Part shown: piece by piece, positions 33,760 through 45,700 of the stretch
Position numbering within the stretch: the stretch's first letter is position 1
Layout: each line of letters begins with the position of its first letter
From: Malachius bipustulatus
Lineage: Eukaryota > Arthropoda > Insecta > Coleoptera > Melyridae
Direction of reading: 5' to 3'
NCBI GenBank assembly: GCA_910589415.1
Contig: OU342638.1
Coordinates: forward strand, 15,726,014-15,790,013
Length of the DNA stretch: 64,000 nucleotides
The notes under the pieces: model-generated
Database searches by the model: none
What the model was told of the DNA's origin: nothing
What the model saw: the letters and a program-made list of their open reading frames with translations, nothing else
Program-made: the position numbers and the translations under genes

Positions 33760-36700
33760 CTACGCTAGGACAGCCGTGAGAGCATCAAAAAACCTCGTCC
33801 TGTCTTTTGTGTGAAGTTCGACATCTGCAAAAAATATTGCCTGAGTAACTTGAAAAAATAATGTTAGTGAATAGCAAATGAGGGGTAAAGATGCAAAACC
33901 AGATATGTCCCCTTTTGGAAAAAAAACACCATTTTGATGTGGTTTACTTTCAACTTAAAAGGACTCTTAAATCAGTAAGCGGGGAACGTCTACATAGAGA
34001 TGCTACAAATCCGGTCATCAAAATGGTTTTTCTTTGGTTATAGGTATTAGAGATTAGAATTTTAAAAAAAGCTTATAGCCATAGTGCTGTCACCTATTAT
34101 TGGAAAGATAATAGTACCTTTGAGACACAAAGAGCGACATGTCCATTTAAACTAATAAAAAAGATCATACATGACCGCATGCATGGTAGAGACCAAGTGT
34201 TCCTGTTCTGGTTAAAATAAATTTTATTTTATTTATGATGTTTTTTCATTTTCTTAGGAAGTTCTGAGGTGTTAAACAGGAATAAGCCCAGTATAAATTT
34301 ACAAAGAAAGCCAAACATTCATTCAGTACATCTATCAAACTATTACAAAGATTCTGGATTGTAGGGTTGAGTTTAACTTGCGAAAATACAAATTAAAACA
34401 TGATCTACCCAAATTTCTTTCAATTACTTTCTACCTGGAAAGAGAGAACATTTCTCTTCGGGGGGTGTTTCTACCCTTTGGAATTTTAATTCTCAGCCGC
34501 ATTCACCCTAAAATGAATCTGTATGCCAAAATTCAACTTTCTATGTCAAGAGGTCTCAGCTGAAGCTCGATAGGTGAGTCAGTCACCTAATGATTTTATA
34601 CAGGATGTTACAAAAAAGGTGGCCCCGTTGCTAGGATAGGCAGAACAATGAAAAATAAGTGGCGTTAGGTTAGTAAAGAAATTTCGTGAGGGCATCCTTA
34701 TTCAAGATACAGGATGTCGTAAAAAATATACTCATTTCTTGCAATGTAATGTAATAATAATTAACAATACCTACCTTCAATACAATATTCAATAAATGTC
34801 AGTTTTCCATTTGTTCCGTCATCATAGTTAATTTGATCGGTCGAAATTGAGACCTAATCGTGACGAACGATACGCTAAATTCATTCAACAAATTTTCGTT
34901 CGTCACCGCCAGACTCTGGGTTCAGAAAACAACACCCTTCCCTTCCTACCTTTTACCCGCACACTCGCCCGCACATGAAGGAAGAAACAGATACTTGACC
35001 AGCCGAAGTCGTGGCAGCAAGTTGCATTCGTAACGTGACAATTCGTGTCGTGTCAATTGGACTTAGTTACTCGTAATCGTCGAGTAAAATCGCATTTCGT
35101 GATACGACAAATCGTGTCGGATCAAATTCGTATCGTGAACCTAAAAGCCAGTGAACCTAAAAACACTCGCGGTTTCTAATTGTTAAATTAAAGTGATTAC
35201 CAACCCTCACAGCAGGAGACAGAAGCAGACCGAAGGTCAGTACCTATAATTATTCGAATTATTCATTGTGCAACCTATCTACTCCTGTTTCCTTCGGGGT
35301 TAATAGCCCTGGTCCTTCAGTCATTAAACACCATTACCAACTGAGTTGGTAAACACTTACTTTAACACCAGCATCTAGTTATTACTTCATTATTTTCAAA
35401 TTAAAATATTCCAGAAACGATACACAGTATCCAGTCTTATAAAGAGTACATACCTTTTTGGTGTGAAACTAAATGATCAACTTCACTTAAAATTTGGATT
35501 AGAAAAATTTACCTCAAAAAGTTTTGTTTACAACTCACAACTCTCTACTAACCATGAATGTAACTAGCACCCTCTATTGTCCGTATTCATCAAACTTCAA
35601 AATACAGGGTGTTCTACAAGCTCTATGACAAACTTTGACAGATGGTAGGTTGTTGATTTTAAACATATTTTTTTTAATAAACATGGGTCCGATTCGTTTT
35701 TGTTTAGAAGTTACAAGCATTTAACCTTTATTAACAATCAACAATAAAAATTTAAATTAAATGATAATCACAAAACTTAAGACTATAAAAATTGTTCGAA
35801 ATGTCCACCCTCAGCTTGAATGCAAGCCTCACATCGACGAACTAAAGATTCGGTCACTCGAAGAATGAGATTTGGATCATTTCTTATTTGGTTAGCTGCA
35901 TCTTGAATTATTTCAAGTAACTGCTGATGGGTAGCGATTTCAACATGGTAGACCAGCTGCTTCATGTGTCCCCATAAATAAAAATCCAGAGGATTCAGAT
36001 CGGGAGAACGAGGTGGCCATGATATTGGACCTCCTTGACCTATCCATTTATTCGGGAAATGTTCATTTAGCCAAGCAGCAACTTGTCTTCCTCTATGTGG
36101 TGGTGCACCGTCATGCTGATACCACATATTTTGAATAATATTGAGTTGCACGTCATCAATAAACTCTAAAAGGTCGTGTTCTAAGAAATGTCTATAAAGA
36201 TCTATATATATTTTATAAGTGTACATTGGTTGATATAGTGTCTTAGTGACATAGCGACTTAGTGTCACTTCCTGGTTGACTGAAAAAATTACGATTCTTT
36301 AAATGCTTGTAACTTCTAAACAAAAACGAATCGGACCCATGTTTATTAAAAAAAATATGTTTAAAATCAAGCAACCTACCATCTGTCAAAGTTTGTCATA
36401 GAGCTTGTAGAACACCCTGTATAACTATGGGGTTATATTTATTAATCAATACGGGCCTATGAAAGACAATTAATAAAACTGGGATGTGCCAGCTTCCAAA
36501 ACATATTTTCATTATTCATACATATCATTACAATGTTGCCAGAAGTAATAAATTTTTTTTTACAACACCCTGTATCTTGAATACGGATTTTTCTACTAAG
36601 CTAATCCCACTTATTTTTTATTGTTCTACCCATCATAGCAACAGGGACACCTTTTTTATGGAAACACTCTGTATATTAGTATAGATAAAAAAAGTGAAAA

Positions 36701-39700
36701 TAGTAATTTTTAATTTTCACAGCTAGCAGTTCATATTAAATAAATAAAAATGTAGGGAAATGTTTACATTGTGCCTTATCTTCAGCCCTTAAGCGATCAA
36801 TAATTTTTAGGCAGTCGCAGTCCACTATGTGGCAGGGAGATTTATTTTTTAAATAATTTTTGTTTCATTATAATTTCGAAGAAGAATTTGACACGCCAGT
36901 GACCAGTGGCACCCCCAAAGAAATAAATTATATTTATTTTATATTATTTAAACAAGAGACAATTGTTATAAAGTTATTAGTTATAGCAAAAACTTTGAGC
37001 ACTAGTAGCTGCTATTTATAATATTTAAAAGGTTCAAATCAATAAATAAATAAATAAATGAAAAATCATGAAAAAAACCCCACTTGAGAGATTAAAATAG
37101 GTATTAAAACTGGTATAAATATACAATAATAATACTCACATGATGTATCAAGAGAATCACGTTTTATAAAACAATTAATCCTTTCAGCTGCTTGTTCAAA
37201 AGCTTTTCCAAAGAAACTGAAATTATACATTTACAAATTACATTTACAACTTAATAAACAGAAAACAACATCTTACTTCTTTGGAGAGTTTTCACAGAGC
37301 GGAGGTATCCCCAGAAGAACGCAAGTTCCTCCCTCGAGGTTCTTTGGTGTAGAAACGATCAGCGGTATCGTAGACGCTTTTTTGTTCCTCGACATGGACA
37401 CGTATGCTCTCAGAATGTACTGAGCCAGCAGGTATAATATGTGATGATGAGAAAACATGTACCAGTTCAGGCAACTCTGGAAAATTAAATAATTCATAAT
37501 TTCATTATGCAGCTACACTTGATAGGAAGAGTATTTATTACAAATACTTGCAAATGTATATATTGTTATGAAAAATCGAGTTAAGTTAAAGATGAGTGAT
37601 GATTTCAAGATTGAATTCGATTTGAATATTAGGACAATTAAATTTATGACTTGTAACAAGTAAAAAGTATTATTAATTAGAAATTAGATATGTCAAAAAG
37701 AAATTGTTTTTGATTGTTTAAAAAAATCATTGGATGAAAAGAAAAAATAAAGGGGCAGGAGGTTGATAGCAAAGGAGGTGAATTAATTAATTAGATTGGA
37801 ATTTTAAGAGTAATTGTCAGAAAAAAGTAGAAAAGGGTGAAAAATAATTATTTAGAAGAACTAGAGACAAGAAAAAGTGATAGCAAATAGAAAGAGGATT
37901 AGAAAAGAATAAATTATTATTAAAGAAGAGAGTTTGTCAAAAGAAAATAGAGGAGAAAATTTGAAAGCAGAAAGAAGAAAAATAACAGAAAGGAAAGATA
38001 TATTTGTAAAGGGAAGAGAAGCAGTACGAAAAATAGAAAGAGATTACGAGGACCAGAGAGAAGTTTTATTTTAAAAGGTCAAGGATTAACGAGAGTCGGA
38101 GGACTAGGAATAAAATTTGGGAGAAGTGTTGTGAGAGAAAGAGTAAAGAAGAGAAGCAGAGGGACTAGAGAAAGGTTTTTGAGAAAAGAAAAGGATAATG
38201 TAAGATTTTAGCATTGTACTTTACTGTACATACATTTACATTATACAAATGAATATTACTTATACTTCATGTTAAATAAATAGTTAGTCTAGTGTGTAGT
38301 ATGTAAAAATAACTGTTGTAACACTTTAGTAAATAATTAATAGAGTCTGAATTTACTCTGTAGATGACCTTCTTAATGAAACATCAGTTACATTATATTT
38401 ATTCCTGGCTATACAGACTTAATAGAATCGATTCAGATAAGTTTACCTGAAAATTTCAAAGTTAAAAAAGTATGCAGACATATCCTAAAATTTAGAAACT
38501 TTCCAATCTTCAACTGATGAGATTCTGTGAGGGATAATTGAGAAACAAGAATACTTACCAGACAGTGTTTGAAGATGTAGATGAGGAAAATGTTATTATT
38601 ACCAACACAAAATAAGTTCAATTTAACCAACACTACTAGTTTTTATGGACCCCAAGAAAAATTGAAAAAGATGTAATTTTTTATTTTCACTCATAAGAAA
38701 AAAAATGCATAAACAAAAATAATTACCTTTTTATTAAAAAAAGTGTAATAACTCATTTTCTCTTAACTCTCTTCACAAGTTTTCCTCCTAATATTTTTCT
38801 AATCAAGACTCACTGAGATTATGTTGAACAAAATATCGACTCTTTTCTACAGGGTGATCCATTTTTATCCCCTCAGTTGATTATTTCTGACCACCAGTGT
38901 TGTAACATACACTTTGTACGTACCGGCTAAATGCCAGCGACACGGAGACAACGGCGGGCGCGCGCAGTGAGTGAGTGATGGTGTCGTTTAGTGCAATGCA
39001 AACACGGCCGCTGGAGGCCTCAAGCTCGTCGACTTCGACTGTCGAGTCTCGTCGACCTCAACTGTCGAGTCTCGTCGACCTCGACTGTCGAGTTTCAGTC
39101 CGGCGTGCCGGATACCTGAGGTTAACGCTTCTTTCTCTCTTGGAAATTCGCTTGAAGAAGGTGCACGCAAAATACCTGTCGCGAATAATGCATCTAATGG
39201 CGTCGTGAAGTTATTGGTCATTATTATAAACATTGCCCACGTTTTTGGCTTGGTGAGTGTCGTAAAATGATTTTATTAATTGTGTTGGAATTATACAGAT
39301 CATATTTTGTTAATACAATATGCTATTTTTAATTACAGCTTTTAAATCTGATCGAGTTTCGCTTCGCATGTAAAATTTTGTCAATCACCTTTTTTGATCT
39401 CAACCTATCTTGAGGACGGGACATAATTTTATGTACCCTTGGCAAGCAGACTCGATCGAACCGTTCATTAATACAAGAGTGTCTCTGATACCTATGAAAT
39501 TGCAGCTTTTTCCTACGGATTGATTTTTCCTGGAGGCAATTCTTTTTCCTGGGTGGCAACCTTTTCTCCCGGACTCAATTTTTCCCCCGGAATCAACTCT
39601 TTGACGGAATCCACTTCTTCGTACGGAAGCAAGTTTTCTCTTCAAACAAGAAGGCAGCACATTGGTTGTACCTGAGACCAAGTTTACCACCAGGTAAACT

Positions 39701-42700
39701 TCCACCCTCGCTCCGGAGACCCTACGAAGCTAAGTGCCTTTGCCTACCAAGTTTTAACCGATCAGTTCATTCGGATATACTACACGCTCTTGTTCCTTAT
39801 TGTTGTTAACCGTGCTCAAGTCAAGATTCTGTGATAATAGCTGTGATTTTATTTTAATAAAGAGTACCTGTTGTTCTGCTGACCTGCTTGTTATTGCTGA
39901 CCCTCTTAGACTAGCGACTCAACCCACGACCCTTGTTGTCTTTTACTGTCTCATGCTCTCAACGACTATTTTTCCCCTCTAAGGGTTAAATAGTTCGTTA
40001 CAGTGTTTAAGAAAAAAAATCAGTCAAACAATGTTTAGTTTGGAGGGGCAGGGGCACATCGTTTGGACACAAAAATCATCTCCCACCCCACTCTATCACA
40101 AGGGGTGATAAGGAGAGATATTGTGAAGCAAAGTTGAGCAGTATAATCTTACATAGATCGCCAAACAGTAACCCACGTTATTTAATTTAAAGACTTATTT
40201 TCCAATAACTCATATTACTAACCTCTTGTATGATGAAATAAACAAACGGTCCGGCCGTTACGATCTGCTTCATATCGATGGCGGTTTGAACAGTTTTAAA
40301 AAGACTCCGTATGATAGTTTTCGATCTCTCGATCGCTTGATCCAGCACCTCTTTTTTCCTAGACAAGCAATCCAAGGCGGCGTTGAAACATTCCTCCGGC
40401 TTCTTATCCATTGGCTAAAATAATTTGTTTTAATAATAATTTAATAAGTTAAAACAGTAGGTGAGTACTTACCGATGCTTCTAAAATGGCAAGCAACGCA
40501 TACACGATGTCGGCTGCGCAATACTTATTTCTGTAACCGTACTGCAATATGAAAGATGCGTACACTATATCTTCCAAGCCGTACTTTTCCGATAAGCTTT
40601 CTAAAGTTTTATGGAATTCCTGTCTTAACTGTAAGTCCATCGAGGTGAACGTTTGTCTGCTTTGTACCAAAGGAAGGCTGAAATAAAAAAATAATAATAA
40701 AAGAAAATGTTAGAGGTTGATCTAGAAGTTGCAACAATACGATTATCCAATCATGCCATCCAATACAGTTTTTAAGCAAACAAAAAACAAAAACATGGAA
40801 GAAAAAGGTCATTTATTTTTTCAAAGGTTGAAAGCCTATATCTACAAATAATTACCAAGAAGCTGTAAATATTTATTAAGTTATTAGGTTGTTCCAATTT
40901 ATGGTTCAAGGACTTCCATGATGGAAAGAAACTTCAATTTAAAGTTAAATAGGGATGCCCCCTTGATGGAACAAATATCTGTCAAGATAAGGTCCAAAGT
41001 GTGAACACTCTTCAACAGAGCAAAGCATAACGGAGATTGAAAAAGCTACCAAACGGGAATCTTCAGTTAGATTAAGGGGAAATTAGAAAAGCTAAACAAT
41101 ATTTTCAGAAAACTTTGTGAAAATGTTACATCCACCCCTGAAGGCATGCCCAAACCAAAAAGTAACATGGCGCCCAAGGATGTTTAAAGAAACCTTACAG
41201 TAGCTTAACGGAAAATGAAGAGCAGAGAGCTCTTCTGCTCCTGGAATCACACTTTCCGGGAAGGGGAGGAAAAAACAGCTACAAAAACCTTCTCTATGGC
41301 AAAGTAACTTTTTTCAATCAACACCTAACCATACAAGTCACCAGGTGCAGACAACATATTTCCTGCTTAGCTCCGAAAGGGGCACGAAGGGATTATGATG
41401 CACTTGGTAATATTGCAAGAAACAGCTTAGCATTCGGTTACATACATGAGAATTGGAGAAAAACTGGAGTTATTTTTATTTCAAATTCAAATGTAGGAAA
41501 GGACATGAACAGAAGTACTGGAGAGGGCACCATTGCACCCAAACCAACATGCACAGCAAGAAGGAAAATCTACGGAGACGGTCCTGCATCAGTTAACAAC
41601 AAAAATCCAGAATCAGAATACACTGGAACTGGAAGTAAGAAAAATTTTCAGAACCATTCAAAATTCTACATTAACTCTGGAAAATTTAATTGAATCGGGT
41701 GCTATAATCAACTAGTCACCAGAAGGGGCATCCTGATATAACTCACCCCATTTCGGCCAGCAACTGATGCAACTTCTTATCTCCCCTCAAAGACCACAAC
41801 TTCATCCTGCAAGCGGTGAACATCGAGTACTTGAGGCTGCTCTCCACGGTCCAGTGTCGGTACAGAGCGAGACGTAAATCAGGCTGGAAACTGATCCTTA
41901 ACGCCGTCCTTGTTTCCGTATCGTTGTTTCTGTTGTGCAGAAGGGTGCAGTGGGAACGAAGACCGCCCGTTTCGAGCACGTAACGAGTATCGTCGATCTT
42001 GCCCAGCAGCATCTGCTCGGTGAGACCAAGGATGGCCAGCCAACAGAGGTCTTTGTCGTCTTTGTTCAGTTTCCAGGCGAGGTGGAACATCACAATTGCA
42101 CTCTGCGGGGAAAAGGGGAAAATAAGTCGTGCGTCATAATTCTGAACCTTTGTTAACAACGTCGTGGACCACTCACCGCTTTAGCGTAATACGTGAACTG
42201 GGAATACTCGAAATACAACCGATCCCGCTTCTCTTCCCACAGTCTAGTTTCTCTTCGCTTAAGGATGGCTTGTTCGTCCAGACGTCTTCTTTTAGATGCT
42301 CGATTTTCTCCGCTGCTATTTTCGTCATCGGAGCCACCGTCCACTTCATTTTCTTCATCATCGGATGCATCATCGTCTGACTAAAGATTAAAAATAGAAC
42401 AGAACAGTGATAATGATGTTATTAAAATCTCAAAAGCCAGGAACAACTTATCAGCAACACAACAGACAACAGCTAATTATTTTTCTCATGGGTGAAAATC
42501 TAAAGGAGACAATAGAAAAACTTCGATGCAAACCTTACCTCAACCTAACCAGGGTGCTATTAAAGTGTTTGGGGAGGGGGGGGGGGGGCGGGGGGTTAGG
42601 GAAGAGAATTGAGGATGCAGAGAAGATGGAAACGGATGATGCTGGGACTGAAAAGGAATCCAAATTACCAGAGGGAGGAAAATATCATCCTGAATGAGGT

Positions 42701-45700
42701 AAGACATTCGATTCCTATAAATCGATCTATACCTTTTCAACTTCAAATTGAGACTAATCATTTTCAAATTGAGAATAAACACTATCAGAACGAGACTGCA
42801 TTACTGTCAAACAAATAAACAATTTCAAAATAAGATTTATCAATGTCAGGTTGAGAATAAACAAAATCAGGTTGGGACCAATGACGTCTAAATAAAATAG
42901 ACCCCCTTGTTTACATTTTTATAGAATCATTCATTGCCCCTCCGCAATTGCATGTTTGCCAAACCGTTACTGTGACCAGATTTTTGAATACTATCGTTCT
43001 TGAAACCATGACGTAAATATGTAAACAAGACATTATCAATACAAACCGCGCGAGGTACTTCTTACTAATAATTAAATAGCATAATATTTCTAATAAACTC
43101 GAACAACAATAATGGGATAGACGTCATTTAAATCATATTTGAATATAATTTTCAATGTTAAGAAATGAAACACAAAATGAGCGGCAACGTCGTATGTTTA
43201 CGCGACTACGATATTTTTACAAATTTTTAAAATTCATTCATCATTTCGAGTGCGGTGTTGTCCCTATTTTGATTTCATTAGACGGGTATTTTAACCAAAT
43301 TAAACTGCTTCCTGCTATTATTTTCACCAATTTAAAATTATAGACTATAGACAATAGTGCGAACTTAGTTGATGTGCAAGAAAAGTGACGATTTAAACCC
43401 AGAAGTTTGTTTTCGTAGGTGAGTACCAGTAAGTAAGGCTATGTTCATATCAGTGCTGTAGTCGCCGCACGGAAAAATCTTTGGCAAATCCAGTAAAATT
43501 ATCCTCTGAACATTGCAATTAGGTACCTACTGTGACAAATTTCAACAGTACGTCCCATTGTAAGTATATTAGGTATTATTTTGATAATAATTATTGGGCT
43601 TTAGGTTCCGGCTTACTATTTTCGAAGTTTTAGATTTTGACAAATCTAAATGTCATAATTATATTTTATATTTTAATTTTACTTTTAAATTTTTATTTGT
43701 ACTTTACTTATTATTAACTGTGATCAAGGGACTAATCAGTCTCGAAACGTTAAACTTCCGATTGGTAACTTCGAAAATAGTAATAAGCCGGAACCTAAAG
43801 CCCAATTATCAAAATAATCCCTAATATACATCATCGGCGTCAATTTGGTTCAATATTTACAATTTTCTAATTATCCTCTAATACCGTTATCTTAGAAGAT
43901 GTTCACAAATTGTATGACTTTACAACTTCAACTGTTACACCATGCAGTTCCTTCCTAAGATTTGCGTTCCTGTTTAATTTAGAAATGTCTATACATTTGT
44001 CTCAAAAATTTCACAAATCACCTTTATTGAGGGTCTAATAAATAACAAAAAATATTATGAATGTCTTTTGTAATCTACTAGTTAAATATGCTAAAGTACC
44101 TATATATGTATTGTCTTAGCTTTCCTGTGAATCAGGAGAAGATGTTGCATTGGCTTTCTGTACATCTAAGAAAAGTGTTTTATAGGATTAATCTTCATAC
44201 AGACAGATAAGTACGGTATTCCATTAATCATACAAAGTAACCCAAACTCGCTATTTTTCGTCCTAAATACACAGGAAATAATAATTATCTTGAAAAACCC
44301 TACGCCACTGGCTCTCATCGCGAAGGTCTCTGACAGCATTGCCATTTTTGCCGCAAACCTTTGTTTATGCGATCGGTCACTCCTTTTCCCACTCACATGA
44401 AGATACAAATTAGATGATGGATTTCGAATATTTCATATTTATGAATGGAATGTTGGGTCTATTTATTTAGACGTCATTGGTTGGGACTAATCAATTACAA
44501 ATTGAAAAGTGTCAAAAATATTAAATGTCATTGGCAAAAGAAACCAGAAATTAATTCTAAAAAAATTAAATACATTAAAATAAATATCAATTAATCTTAA
44601 AAGTGTTGCTTCTTAATATAAAATTGATTAGTTTCAAATTGGTCATGTTTAATCTTAATTTGGATATGCTTGCCTGCATACAAAATGTTGACTCTCAATT
44701 TGAATGTGCTTATCCTCAATTTGGAAATGATTAGTCTCAACTTGCAGTTGAAAAGGTATAGAACACAGAAAGGCAGCTCCAGCAGCTTTGCAACAATATG
44801 TAAGACAAAATAATCTTGATATCTATTATACTGATTCAGGAACCTTTTGGATGTCCATTTGGAACCATTAGAGGAATCAACATGGATGACAAACCGGAAT
44901 TAATCAGCCCATACATTCTGTCTGATCAACAGGGCCAACCACCGACTAGAGAAATGAAAAGACTGGTCCATCAGTGTGATGAGAAAAACAGTCAGCTTCT
45001 GCTGGGATGTGATGCCAATGCACACCACATAACATGGGGGACCACAGGAGCAAACAAAAGAGGTCAAACACTTTCAGAGTTTTAGTAATCATTTGGAAGT
45101 GGCCAATCAGGAAAACGAGCCCACCTTCATAACTGTGACAAGAAGAGAAGTAATAGACATCACTATCGGCACTACCAAAATGTGCAATGAAATTGCAGCA
45201 TGTAGCAAACAAGCTAATAAGCCATCACTCGCAGACCACAGATATGTTACGTTTAGTATAATGGGAGGAACCCGGACCTACAGACACCCAAGAATCTGTA
45301 ACTGGGATCTCTATAAAGGGGCACTAGGAGAAGGTTGGAAGAATATAAGAAGGAGACAGCCTGGTGAACTCCCCTTCTTAAAGGTAGAGATAGAGACCGT
45401 ACGTAGTTTATCTGGACCAAAAAAACCGGACCAACCAAACATACAAAATCTCCCGGCGGAAATATGTGGCAACCATAAAAAAAAACTAAAAAGTAGTTAA
45501 CTATAACAAACTGATATCGGCGCTACATTCCTTTGCACCATATGAGTCAACCAGCCCAACTGACCATACCACTGTGCAATTCTTCATAGCAAGTTTAGAC
45601 TAAAGCTATTGGCATTGGCATGGTGAAAGGTAAGAGTGGTATTTATTCATACACAAACCAGGGCGAGAAACCTATGCCCAAGCAAAATCCTTTAGTTAGA

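Noticed and set aside
38975..39233. Overlapping ORFs on both strands
   Set aside because: They are produced by the 23-bp tandem repeats and GC-rich left part of the probable solo LTR.
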